Assembly (NCBI RefSeq): GCF_900129505.1 | Contig: NZ_LT670818.1 | Location: forward strand, 1,426,001-1,490,000 | DNA: 64,000 bases | From: Bradyrhizobium erythrophlei | GTDB taxonomy: Bacteria > Pseudomonadota > Alphaproteobacteria > Rhizobiales > Xanthobacteraceae | Direction: 5' to 3' | Shown: one piece after another, positions 35,624 to 44,784 of the stretch | Numbering within the stretch: position 1 is the stretch's first letter | How the letters are laid out: the number at the start of each line of letters is the position of its first letter | Made by a program: the position numbers and the translations under genes | The notes under the pieces: generated by a model | What the model saw: only the letters and a program-made list of their open reading frames with translations | What the model was told of the DNA's origin: nothing | Databases searched by the model: none

Positions 35624-36567
35624 CCGCTGCGCTGAAGTACGCTAAATTTGGCTGGACCGTATTTCCGGTCGACATCGCCACCAAACGCCCGCACACGGCA
35701 GGCAAGCATTCCAACGGTCGCCGCTGGGGCGCCACCAAAGACCCGAAACAGATTGAACGCAATTTCAGGAGATGGCCCAACGCCGCTATCGGCATTCCGA
35801 CTGGAATAGACAACGGCATATGGGTTCTGGAAGCAGATACTCCTAAAGGCCACGATGTTGACGGCATCGCCAACCTGCAAGCCTTGATCGATGCCAACGG
35901 ACCATTGCCCGAAACCAGAATGGCGCGCAGCCCATCTGGCTCGATCCATTACTTCTTTACCCATCCCAACAAAGGACTGGTGCGCAACAGTGCCAGCGCA
36001 CTTGCGCCCGGTGTGGATGTTCGCGGCGAAGGCGGGATGGTTATTTGCGATCCCAGCGTCAAGCCCGGAGTCGGTGAATATACCTGGCTGAACAAGGCAG
36101 GCTTCAAGCATGCGCCGCCATGGCTAGTTACATTGGTAACAGAGCAGCCGACCAAGTACCAACCCGGCGACCCACACGCGCCATTCAGCAAGATCGCCGA
36201 GGCGCTTGATCTGTTGCCCAACGACGCCCGCAGCCAATGGCAGATCGTCGATGCCGATGGTGTCGTCCTGAAGGAATTCAAAGGTTGGGATGGCTGGAAT
36301 TCGATTGCGCTGGCGAGCTACCGCGCCACCAGCGGCAGCGATGAAGGGTTTGTGATATTCGACAAATGGTGCCGCAAGAACATCGTCAAATACAATGAGG
36401 TGTACACTTGGCGCACTTGGTACAAACGCTTCCCTTCCTGCCCACCAATCAGGATTACCGTCGCGACCCTGTTCGCCATAGTGGACGATGAATGCCCCGG
36501 CTGGCAGGCGATCTACAATGAGGAACATAGCTACGATGACGATGATGATCGGGAGTACCGGTCATGA
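35581..36567 (+). CDS. Prim-pol type DNA primase/polymerase
   Basis: A 328-residue protein with an N-terminal bifunctional primase-polymerase domain (residues about 12-190). GWTVFPVDIATKRP and GIPTGIDNGIWVLEADT carry the acidic metal motif as Glu-x-Asp; then SPSGSIHYFFTHP, and VDVRGEGGMVICDPSVKPG with the usual Gly-Gly and Pro-Ser. The C-terminal part (about 235-310) resembles a primase C-terminal domain. GGAGG lies before the ATG. Its stop overlaps the helicase start by 4 bases, so the two are co-translated for element replication. Confidence 0.85.
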   Translation: MAKTRRTEAQDRTLAAALKYAKFGWTVFPVDIATKRPHTAGKHSNGRRWGATKDPKQIERNFRRWPNAAIGIPTGIDNGIWVLEADTPKGHDVDGIANLQALIDANGPLPETRMARSPSGSIHYFFTHPNKGLVRNSASALAPGVDVRGEGGMVICDPSVKPGVGEYTWLNKAGFKHAPPWLVTLVTEQPTKYQPGDPHAPFSKIAEALDLLPNDARSQWQIVDADGVVLKEFKGWDGWNSIALASYRATSGSDEGFVIFDKWCRKNIVKYNEVYTWRTWYKRFPSCPPIRITVATLFAIVDDECPGWQAIYNEEHSYDDDDDREYRS

Positions 36568-38270
36568 CGGACACCAACAAACCCGACAATCCCAAGTCCA
36601 ACGTCACGTCGCTCAAGCCGAAAGCCAACCCAAAGGGCCAGCCTCACGCCGCTACTGACGCCGCTGAAAAACTGCCGTGGCCTATCAAGCTGGCCGAACG
36701 CTGGCTTGATGATCGGGAACAACATGGCACCGATTTGCGGCTGGTGCCCGACAAGGATGGCCACAAGCATTTCTGGAAATATGAGAATGGATTGTGGAAG
36801 CTGGTAACAGACGACAAAGAAGTTATCAAATGGCTGGCCCCTCAATTGCAGGCGGTGTTGATTGATGACTTCCACCAGAAACGCAAAGCCGCCAACAGAC
36901 TGTTTTCCGAAGCCACGCAATATATTATACGTGGCGCGGCAATCCGCGAGCCGCTGCCGAACTTTATCGACTGGGATGCTCACGGCAAGATAGCTACCAA
37001 GACAGGCTTGATCGATCCGCTCACACACAAGATCCAACCGATGTGCAAAAACCATTACTGCACGTCGCGGCTCGATATCGACTATGACCCCGACGCCAAG
37101 TGTCCGAAATGGGAGCAGTTGCTGGCCGATGCATTCTCGGATCGGACTGAACAAGATCGCGCCACCTACATCAACGTGTTGCAGGAATTCGAAGGCACGA
37201 CCCTGATCAGCAGACGGCCCAAGGCGCTATGCCGTGAGCTACTATTGCAAGGCCCCACCGACTGCGGCAAGAGCGTATTGCTTTATGTCATGAGCGGATT
37301 GCACACCGACAACCCGATCACGACGCCGTTCAAGGAACTAGGTAGCACCCATGGGCTACAACCATTCCTGCGGCGCGGCGTGCCGTGGGTGCTGCATGAA
37401 GCGTTTGAAGCTGGGGTATGGTTTCAAACCAGCGAAACCAAAATGATCATCGTCGGTGATCCGATCCCGATCAATCCGAAGTACGGTGCGCCGGTATCGA
37501 TCAGGCCGAACAACCCGCCCATGCACGCCACCAATCATCCGGCGTCTTGGAAAGACTCCAGCGAGGCAACGGTGGCGCGGATGCAGATCATTCCATTCAC
37601 CAAGAAATTCGACAAGAAAAAACCCATCGGGGTCGCCGCCGAAGCCTGCAAGATAAACCCGACATGGGGGCCGCATAATCTGATCCTCGATAGGGAAAAG
37701 GCGGGCGTCTTTAACTGGGCGCTGGCTGGATTGAAGCAGGCGCTGGAACGCGGTTACTTCACCAACACGGAAGCAGGCGAGGCGGTCTTGGAAGAAGTCC
37801 GCACCGACAGCAACATAGCCGCAGGCTTCATGAAAGAGTGCATTGAGCATGACGCCAGCGTGATGATCTCGACAGTGGACTTTTTTGGACCACTTAGGAA
37901 ATGGCACGCCGAGCAACACGGCGATAGAAAAGAAGGCGGCCCAACTCCTGATATGGTTGGCAAGCATCTTGCCGCGTTGTGCGATCCGCTGATCGTGCGG
38001 GACAAGAACAAGTACAAGCTGAAAGGATTGCGCTTCTATATCGGCATCAAACTGAATGAGGTAGGCAAGGAGTTTTTTGAAAGCTGCGTGACGGAAGATT
38101 TTGACGGCAGGAACCGACGCGCCGAACTGGCGCGTATGTCCATCAACTACGCGGACACTATCAAGCCGATACCCGCAGACTGGCTGGACCACCCTGAAAT
38201 CAAGGAGCTACAGGCTCGCGCCAAAGCCGCAGCTTTGGCGGCAGATTTACTCCGGCAGACAGGCCGCTAA
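36564..38270 (+). CDS. D5/P4-type primase-helicase (phage/plasmid replication protein)
   Basis: A 568-residue protein. The D5 N-terminal-like region precedes an SF3-type helicase core with Walker A GPTDCGKSVLL (about residues 229-239), an acidic Walker B-like region near LHEAFEAG and the sensor-like HATNHPASWKDSSEA. The C-terminal part is probably DNA-binding. Together with the prim-pol protein it would give primase plus helicase functions, which phage P4 alpha combines in one polypeptide. The iteron cluster starts 3 bases after its stop, as expected for an origin next to its initiator. Confidence 0.88.
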   Translation: MTDTNKPDNPKSNVTSLKPKANPKGQPHAATDAAEKLPWPIKLAERWLDDREQHGTDLRLVPDKDGHKHFWKYENGLWKLVTDDKEVIKWLAPQLQAVLIDDFHQKRKAANRLFSEATQYIIRGAAIREPLPNFIDWDAHGKIATKTGLIDPLTHKIQPMCKNHYCTSRLDIDYDPDAKCPKWEQLLADAFSDRTEQDRATYINVLQEFEGTTLISRRPKALCRELLLQGPTDCGKSVLLYVMSGLHTDNPITTPFKELGSTHGLQPFLRRGVPWVLHEAFEAGVWFQTSETKMIIVGDPIPINPKYGAPVSIRPNNPPMHATNHPASWKDSSEATVARMQIIPFTKKFDKKKPIGVAAEACKINPTWGPHNLILDREKAGVFNWALAGLKQALERGYFTNTEAGEAVLEEVRTDSNIAAGFMKECIEHDASVMISTVDFFGPLRKWHAEQHGDRKEGGPTPDMVGKHLAALCDPLIVRDKNKYKLKGLRFYIGIKLNEVGKEFFESCVTEDFDGRNRRAELARMSINYADTIKPIPADWLDHPEIKELQARAKAAALAADLLRQTGR

Positions 38271-38273
38271 ACC

Positions 38274-38522
38274 GAGTCACCCATGGTTTGCCTAGCATGG
38301 TGACTCGGCGCGGGTTCCAGCAATAAAGTTGCTGGATTATGCCCGAGTCACCTTCAACGTGGTGACTTTGGCCGCAAGGTGACCCGCAAGGTGACTCGGC
38401 AAAAAAAGCCGTTGTTTCAATTAGTTGTAGCTGGCGAGTCACCTGAGTCACCTATTCACTACCCAATACCATTTGTGATTTGAAATAGTAGAAAAAAGTA
38501 TTTGGGGGGGTAGGTGACTCGG
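38274..38522. repeat. GGTGACTC iteron cluster, probable replication origin of the element
   Basis: Seven exact copies of GGTGACTC or its complement GAGTCACC: 38274, 38299, 38345, 38390, 38436, 38445 and 38513 (first bases). One-mismatch copies lie at 38361 and 38379. Both orientations occur, partly as facing pairs. An AT-rich stretch (38453-38500, with GAAAAAAGTATTTGG) lies between the sixth and seventh copies. P4 alpha protein recognises GGTGA-containing iterons at its origin, so the core similarity is notable. No gene was seen here. Confidence 0.75.
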
Positions 38523-38621
38523 GGTTGGCCAGCGGCCGGTTGGCCTTGGGTGCTGCCAGCTTGCGCGGCGCCAGCGCGGCGGCTGGGCGGTTGAATCGGC
38601 AAGGCCGGGCCATCCTGCCAG

Positions 38622-38671
38622 CCGGGGCTTAGAACCCCGGTTTTCGGGCTTAGAACCGGCTCGATTTTTTC
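38622..38671 (+). terminator. Tandem hairpins with T runs
   Basis: CCGGGG-cttagaa-CCCCGG followed by TTTT (38622-38644), then a second overlapping hairpin using CCGGTT/AACCGG and ending at a TTTTTT run near 38664. The 12-base word GGGCTTAGAACC occurs twice (38625 and 38646). Likely terminates the primase-helicase transcript. The rest up to 38943 has no gene that I can support. Confidence 0.65.
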
Positions 38672-38943
38672 ACGAACACAATTGCCCCAATTTTATTTCG
38701 GCAATCCGCAGGCCTCAGACGCCAGCCCCCAAAAATCGACCTAACCCCTTGATATCGCGTCGCTATTCTCCACACTCATTCCGGCTCGGCGAAGTGTGAC
38801 CCCTTAGCTTGCCGTTAGATCGCGACTTGCCCTCCAAGCCGGTAACGCTTATATTTACCAGTAATATCAATGAGTTACTCCACTTTGATCGGAGTTATTC
38901 CGATTAACACGGTGTTAGCCATCAAAGCCAAACGGGACAGCCA

Positions 38944-39207
38944 ATGGACACGCCAAAGGACAAGCTCATGTCACCTGATCGCCAGCCCAACCCCGGTCCA
39001 TTCGGCGGCACTTGCTGGGCAAAGGGCCATCGGCATTACCCGACGCGCCATCAATCGATCCGCGCCCAGCGCAAGCTGGAAATCGAAACGCTTGACGCGA
39101 TGATCCGGCAAATGCGCGAGCAGCATAATGCGGGGCAATCGGTCGACGTGAAGGCTTTCGCGACAGTGATCAATACTCGCAACCGATTGGAGCGCGAACT
39201 TTGCTGA
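38944..39207 (+). CDS. Small phage-like hypothetical protein
   Basis: An 87-residue protein. The N-terminus SPDRQPNPGPFGGTCWAKGH and the following RKLEIETLDAMIRQMREQH resemble short proteins found beside terminase genes in phages, but I cannot name it. The gene after it starts 10 bases downstream on the same strand. Confidence 0.55.
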   Translation: MDTPKDKLMSPDRQPNPGPFGGTCWAKGHRHYPTRHQSIRAQRKLEIETLDAMIRQMREQHNAGQSVDVKAFATVINTRNRLERELC

Positions 39208-39217
39208 AGGAATAACG

Positions 39218-39799
39218 ATGACGGTGAATAGAAAATTTTCAAGCGCCGACATTGCACTGGCCTTCAAGGCCACTGGTGGCGCAAAGGCTCTGATCCGCTG
39301 GGCCAAGAAGCCTCACAATCAGGCGCGGTTCTATTCGATGTTCAAGAATGAGATTTTGCAGATTTTGCAGGCGTCGCATTCGAATGCTCCTGTTGAAAAT
39401 TCACAAGCCCTCAGCAGGGCTGTTTTGGAAGTTGCGCTCCGTGGCGCAGTCTCGGCGCGTGCACGCGGCGATCCGCCAACCAGTGTGACGTATACTGGCG
39501 GCCCTCATGTTGATTTGAATTTCGGTGTTGTGAAGCGCGGCGTGACGTCGGACGTTGTGGGTGCTGCCAAACAAGAACATCCACTCAAGCCGCAACCCGA
39601 TCCACCGATGCAGCCACGGCCAAAGCCTGACGTCGCTGCGCCAGCACCGCAGCTGACAGCAGCTGAAGCACGTGCCCTTGCACTCGGTCCGCCAAACCCG
39701 CCACGCCCTGAAGGACCATCGGCGACTGAATTATTTCTTCAGTATGGGAACACGGCGAGGCCAACGTGGAGTCCTTCCCGGTCGTGGAGTGGGTCATGA
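39218..39799 (+). CDS. Mobile-element hypothetical protein with Pro-rich tail
   Basis: A 193-residue protein. The N-terminal 70 residues are helical and basic (ADIALAFKATGGAKALIRWA, then NQARFYSMFKNEILQILQAS). From about 125 to 180 it is Pro-rich (PPMQPRPKPDVAAPAPQ). GAAGGA lies 6 bases before the ATG. Function unknown. By position after the origin it could be a packaging or satellite-specific protein, which is speculation. Confidence 0.6.
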   Translation: MTVNRKFSSADIALAFKATGGAKALIRWAKKPHNQARFYSMFKNEILQILQASHSNAPVENSQALSRAVLEVALRGAVSARARGDPPTSVTYTGGPHVDLNFGVVKRGVTSDVVGAAKQEHPLKPQPDPPMQPRPKPDVAAPAPQLTAAEARALALGPPNPPRPEGPSATELFLQYGNTARPTWSPSRSWSGS

Positions 39800-40379
39800 A
39801 TGTATTTGCATTCACAAAATCTTCGCAAATAGCCACGGAAGGGACCCAAACCACCGGCGCTGGCGGCAGGATGAAAGCGACCGCCGGAAAAAAATGAAAA
39901 ACAAAATTTGGAAGATTCCATTTCGGTTGCGAGGATTTTGAAATGACTAGAATTGTCAGAGGTGTGGCGGCAGACAGGTGTCACCGTTGTCTTTGATAGT
40001 GAGGATGAGGCTAAACGTTATTGCGCCAATCTCGGCAGCCTCGTTGCACCTTCCCATCTGCTGATCCCGACTGGGCATTCCCCATGTAAATTATCAATTG
40101 ATAGACGTGCTAGTCAAATTTTCCGCTACTTATCGCGGCCCGGGCCGATGTCTCGCACGCGTTCGACACATGGATCGCGGCGTCAAAATCCATTTCGCGG
40201 GCCCTGGCAATCCCATCCGCCTGCGTGTCTGTGACGACGCCAGCACGATTGGCATTAGGACGACTGAAAACCGGATTCTGCCAGCCGACATCACCTGAAA
40301 TGCCCAACGCTGATCGCCTTTCTCAGCCAAAGAGGCAGACAACGCCGGACCAGAACCCTGTCTTTGACACCCTCCGGGC
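39800..40379. other. Gap without recognised gene at the right side of the element
   Basis: About 580 bases. Several short open frames exist on both strands but none has family features or a good ribosome site. The right attachment site of the element may lie here or in the remnant region after it; I could not find a direct repeat of the integrase flank. Confidence 0.4.
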
Positions 40380-40497
40380 CGCCCCAGAGGGGTCTTCTTG
40401 ACCGGCTTCCCAAAGTTTAGTTTTGCCCAATATCCGAGGGGTGGAGTGGGAATGCCGTGTTTGACGCAGATCTTCCGCAAACCGACATCTGACAGCT
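40380..40497 (-). pseudogene. Fragment of an HTH-type element protein
   Basis: Minus-strand reading gives YQLSDVGLRKICVKHGIPTP then GYWAKLNFGKPVKKTPL. This is the HTH-plus-GYWAK segment common in hypothetical proteins of integrated elements. Only about 38 codons remain; no upstream or downstream part is in frame. It abuts the next fragment, which is read in the opposite direction. Confidence 0.5.
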
Positions 40498-40501
40498 GAT
40501 A

Positions 40502-40872
40502 TACAGCCCTATCGCGCCATCGAATTCGACTACGGGGAAAAAGACGACATTCGCGAAGCTAAGAGTGCACTGAGAAAAGCCGTCTTGGAAACGCAAAGCG
40601 ACGACTTCCATATTGAGAACCCTGTCACTCGATCTCGGACAATGGTCAGGTTGAAAGAGCGTCAGGCGAAACAGCACGATGATCTATTGGACCTAGCTAA
40701 CAGCACCCAGTATCCGATTTCCCGCCTTCAAGGAATGCTGGAGAATGTTGCCAGCAAAACAGTTGAAGTGAAGATGTCACCCGATTCTTGGAAAAAGTAC
40801 CTCGAAGACGTGTTTAGGTCTCAAGAAGTTGCCAAGAAACTAGGCTGGGCAATCAACCAACTGTTTCTGTGA
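40502..40872 (+). pseudogene. C-terminal fragment of an unknown protein
   Basis: Open in frame from about 40466 with no start until ATG 40585. Residues YRAIEFDYGEKDDIREAKSA suggest the end of a nucleotide-binding or TIR-like fold seen in stress and defence proteins, followed by a helical tail (QAKQHDDLLDLANSTQYPIS). The N-terminal part is missing. Translation from ATG 40585 would give 95 residues. The identity is a guess. Confidence 0.4.
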
Positions 40873-40966
40873 ACACCCAGGTGTAATAGGTTTTCCCGCT
40901 CTTGGTGCTTCCCTCAATCCACGAGTAGCGATTGTCGTTGAAAAAGGCGACCGACTGTTTAGGGTA

Positions 40967-41884
40967 TCATCGCATCGGCGTCAAAAGCTGGAAGCGAAGT
41001 ATGGCGCCCACGAGCATCACCTGCGGAGGACTTGGCGGAAGCTTAACTGCCAGGCAGGTGCGTAAGAGATTGGCCAGAAGCGGTGAGATCACCGATCCCT
41101 GCCCGGTCCCCTTGTCACTGACCGTCACGATCCCGTCTTCCAGGACGCCTGCCTTGAGCCATTTCTGGATCAGGCGGATGATGCGTCGGTCACCGACGCG
41201 ATGTTCCACAAACTTGATGAGCCCCTCCTGGCTCACCGTGTCGAAGAACGAGCGGATGTCGGCGTCCAGTATCCAGTTCGCCTTCGTGCGGTGATCCCAA
41301 CCATGAGCGCATCCATCGCATCGTGCGTGCTGCGTCCGGGTCGGAACCGATACGAGAACCCGAGGAAATCCTCCTCGTAGATCGCGCTCAGCACCGAAGC
41401 CGTGGCCCTCTGGACGATCTTGTCCTCAAGGGCGGCGACCGCGATCGGGCGTTGCCGACCATCCGGCTTGGGTATGTAAACCCGCCGCGACGGTAGCGCC
41501 CCGATACGCTCCCCGATGGACGCGAGCGTGCAGGTCCTCAAGATTGCGCTCAAGGTGCTGCTCGTAGTCCTTACATGCCAGCCCATCCACCCCGGGTGCA
41601 GCATTCTCTTTGAGTTCGGAGAATGCTTCTTCGAGGTGATCAATACTGACGTGATGGAAGAGCGCGGTGAACTTCTCCTTCTTCCTTTGCCTTGCAGCTT
41701 GCCGTATGCGCTCCAGCGCCTGTGACACGGTTCCCCGGTCCAGTGCCCGGCCCCTGCTTTGCTGACGCACATTCCCCTCGGTCCCCGCCCTTGGCTCCGC
41801 CAACTCCGCAGCCGGTTGCCCGGCTTTGTTCGTCGGCTTCACAGCTACTATGGCGGGGCCAGACTTCTCATGATCGTACATCAT
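40967..41884 (-). pseudogene. Group II intron reverse transcriptase remnant (ltrA-like), frameshifted and truncated
   Basis: The intact N-terminus (MMYDHEKSGPAIVAVKPTNK, then AFSELKENAAPGVDGLACKD) continues in a second frame (SRRVYIPKPDGRQRPIAVAA, EEDFLGFSYRFRPGRSTHDA) and in a third (KFVEHRVGDRRIIRLIQKWL, DKGTGQGSVISPLLAN). So at least two frameshifts are present, and the sequence stops before the catalytic YADD, thumb and maturase domains. No intron ribozyme domains were recognised. This is a dead retroelement in the accessory region. Confidence 0.85.
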
Positions 41885-42054
41885 CGGCTAACCAAACCTC
41901 AATCCAGTCGCACTCTGGACCACGTGAGTGGCCGGCGTCAGATGAAGCGGCACGAGCGGCATCGTTTAAACCGAAATACTCCTTTGATCCAATATCGGCA
42001 TTTATTTCTCAATCTTTTGCATCGGCCGGATTGGTTTTTGGGATTGAGTGCAGG

Positions 42055-44784
42055 CTAGTTGGAAATGGTCTCGACACCATCCAGATAGATGGACAATGCG
42101 CCCAACCACTTGCGCGATGCATCGGTGTCGGCGCTCCCCGCTGCCAGCTCAATGGCGCCACCGATGTCAGTAATGGCCTGGAATCCAAACATGCCCCCGG
42201 AGCCCATCATCTGGTGCCCCAGACTCGTCACGGTCTCAAAGTCAACTCGATCCAAGGCGTCCGACATCACGATGACATTCCGCCTGCAGTTCTGCAGATA
42301 CGCGGGGATGCGGTTTGCGGATTTGGATTTGACCCGCAAACGGATCAGGTCGATCCGGCTGCTTTCTTCTTTCGATGACGAAGGAGCGACGATGGAGTGC
42401 TCCCTGATCGCTTGCAGCAACACCTCTTGTTTGATTGGTTTCGTCAAAAAAGCCGTGCACCCGGCCGCCAGACACATTTCTCGATCGCCCTTCAAGGCGG
42501 AGGCCGTTAGTGCAACGATCGGTGTGGGCGGCCGATCGTTCGCCTGCTCCCACGCTCGAATCGTCCGCGTCGCGGTCAAGCCGTCCATGACGGGCATCTG
42601 TCGATCCATCAGGACAAGGTCGTAATGACCGAGTTCAAACATTTTGCAGGCGATGGCCCCAGTCTCGGCGATTTCAACCCGGTACGGCGTGTCCTCGAGA
42701 TAGGCCATCGTGATGATGCAGTTGTCCGGCGAGTCCTCCGCCAGAAGAATTCGTAGCGCCGGCAGCGGCACATCAGGATCCGTGCCGACCGTAAGGGCCG
42801 CCGGCCGATTGACCGTAGCCGAGATCTCGAATGGTACGGCGAAAGCAAACACGCTGCCTTTCCCGACTTCACTTTCGACCCAGATGCGCCCACCCATCAA
42901 TTCCACCAGGCGCTTCGAAATCGTGAGCCCCAGCCCCGAGCCGCCGAACCTGCGCGTGGTGGATGAGTCGGCTTGTGTGAAGCGTTCAAACACCTGACCC
43001 AATTTCTCGCGGGGAATACCGATGCCGGTGTCCGATACTGTGAACCGCAATGCGGTCGGGACGGAGGGATTCGCATCTAGTGCAACTCGCAGGGTCACTT
43101 CGCCCGATTGCGTGAACTTGATCGCGTTGCCAAGCAAATTGAGCAACACCTGACGCAGCCGTGTCGGGTCGCCGACCAGGTCGTTGGGCACATTCGGCGC
43201 GATCTCATACACCATGAGCAATCCTTTTTCATGAGCCCGGGCCGCCACCATCTCCGTCACTTTCTCCAGAAGATCGTTCAAGGAGAAGCCGGTCCGCTCC
43301 AACTCCAGCTGCGAGGCTTCGACCTTGGAGAGATCGAGGATGTCGTTGATTAGATTCAGCAGGTTGTCGCCGGCGCGGCGAAAGATCTGCACATACTTGT
43401 CTTGCTCAGGCGTGAGAGAAGTCTTCGCGAGAAGGTCCGAAATGCCCATGATGGCATTCATCGGCGTTCGGATTTCATGACTCATGCTCGCCAGAAAATC
43501 CGATTTGGTTCGGCTCGCGCTCTCGGCAGCGGCCTTGGCCTGCTGCAATTCCGCCTCCACTCGCTTGCGCTCCGTGACGTCGCGCGCCGCGGCGAAGACG
43601 CCCTGCAGTGTCCGGTTCCGGTCGTAAAAGGTGGTCGCATTGTAGGACACCACCGTCTGCTTGCCGTCGCGGGCGCGCGCCGTCAGCTCGTAATCGGTGA
43701 CCGACTTTTCGCTCAGCACGCGCTTGATCGCCGCCTCGGCTCGCTCCGGATCAGTGAAGTAACCCTTGAACGGGGCACCAATCAACTCGTCGCGCGTACA
43801 GCCGGTAAGTGCCTCCATCTGCTTGTTGACGTCGGTGATGATGCCGGAGGGATCGGTGGTCATGATCGCATCGATGTTGGATTCGATCAGCGAGCGGGTG
43901 TAGAATTGTTGGTCGCGCAAGCGTTGATCGGACTTTTTCTGCTCTTCTTCGACCAGCTTGCGCGCAGTGTTGTCGGTACCAATGAGCAGATAGCCAATGA
44001 TAACGTCCTGCGCGTCGCGCAGCGCCGTGACCGACACTACCGCCGGGAATCGGCTGCCATCCTTGCGGATATAGGTCAGCTCGTAGATGTCCTCGATCCC
44101 GCGCGAGGCCTTGAACACCAGGGCTTCGAAGCCCGGCGTGATCGGGGTTGCGAGCTCGACGCTCAGCGCTTTGGCGCGCGCGATCAGCTCCTGCGGATCG
44201 GAAATGTCGGCTGGCGTGATCTTGTTCATCACCTCGGCGGCTGTAAAGCCAAGCATCCGCTCGGCGCCGACGTTGAAGATCTGAATGACCCCCTTCGCGT
44301 CGGTGGCAATGCTCGAGAAGTTAGCGCTGTTGAAGATTGCGCTCTGGAGGGCTCCCGCCTTGAGCTCGGTGCCGATCAGCAGATAGCCGATGATGACGTC
44401 CTGCGCGTCGCGCAAGGCCGTAACGGACACAACCGCCGGAACCCGGCTGCCATCCTTGCGGATATAGGTCAGCTCGTAGATGTCCTCGATCCCGCGCGAG
44501 GCCTTGAACACCAGGGCCTCGAAGCCCGGCGTGATCGAGGTTCCAAGTTCGACGCTCAGCGCTTTGGCGCGCGCGATCAGCTCCTGCGGATCGGAAATGT
44601 CGGCCGGTGTGATCTTGTTCATCACCTCGGCGGCCGTATAGCCAAGCATCCGCTCGGCACCGACGTTGAAGATCTGAATAACGCCCTTCGCGTCGGTGGC
44701 GATGCTGGAAAAGTTGGCACTGTTGAAAATCGCGCTTTGCAGCGCGCCAATCCGCGCGCCCGTCTCGTCATTTCTATTGAACAC
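42055..44784 (-). CDS. Hybrid sensor histidine kinase with three PAS, REC and Hpt domains
   Basis: 909 residues, probably cytoplasmic since no membrane segment is seen. PAS1 (about 13-143) and PAS2 (144-274) are near-identical tandem copies with a period of 131 residues. PAS3 is about 290-410. HisKA has His436 (SMSHEIRTPMNAIMG), the ATPase domain has NLLGNAIKFTQSG, DTGIGIP and GSGLGL, the receiver has Asp727 (LVLMDRQMP) and the C-terminal Hpt has His857 (LGHQMMGSGG). It can thus run a full phosphorelay internally. No partner regulator is adjacent. Confidence 0.92.
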   Translation of the reverse strand: MFNRNDETGARIGALQSAIFNSANFSSIATDAKGVIQIFNVGAERMLGYTAAEVMNKITPADISDPQELIARAKALSVELGTSITPGFEALVFKASRGIEDIYELTYIRKDGSRVPAVVSVTALRDAQDVIIGYLLIGTELKAGALQSAIFNSANFSSIATDAKGVIQIFNVGAERMLGFTAAEVMNKITPADISDPQELIARAKALSVELATPITPGFEALVFKASRGIEDIYELTYIRKDGSRFPAVVSVTALRDAQDVIIGYLLIGTDNTARKLVEEEQKKSDQRLRDQQFYTRSLIESNIDAIMTTDPSGIITDVNKQMEALTGCTRDELIGAPFKGYFTDPERAEAAIKRVLSEKSVTDYELTARARDGKQTVVSYNATTFYDRNRTLQGVFAAARDVTERKRVEAELQQAKAAAESASRTKSDFLASMSHEIRTPMNAIMGISDLLAKTSLTPEQDKYVQIFRRAGDNLLNLINDILDLSKVEASQLELERTGFSLNDLLEKVTEMVAARAHEKGLLMVYEIAPNVPNDLVGDPTRLRQVLLNLLGNAIKFTQSGEVTLRVALDANPSVPTALRFTVSDTGIGIPREKLGQVFERFTQADSSTTRRFGGSGLGLTISKRLVELMGGRIWVESEVGKGSVFAFAVPFEISATVNRPAALTVGTDPDVPLPALRILLAEDSPDNCIITMAYLEDTPYRVEIAETGAIACKMFELGHYDLVLMDRQMPVMDGLTATRTIRAWEQANDRPPTPIVALTASALKGDREMCLAAGCTAFLTKPIKQEVLLQAIREHSIVAPSSSKEESSRIDLIRLRVKSKSANRIPAYLQNCRRNVIVMSDALDRVDFETVTSLGHQMMGSGGMFGFQAITDIGGAIELAAGSADTDASRKWLGALSIYLDGVETISN

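Noticed and set aside
38274..38522. CRISPR array in the repeat cluster
   Set aside because: Repeats are only 8 bases, in both orientations and unevenly spaced, and no cas genes lie nearby. Iterons fit better.
38870..39103. 77-codon ORF overlapping the gene at 38944
   Set aside because: Different frame; Ser/Arg-rich without protein character. The 38944 frame is better and is followed by a coupled gene.
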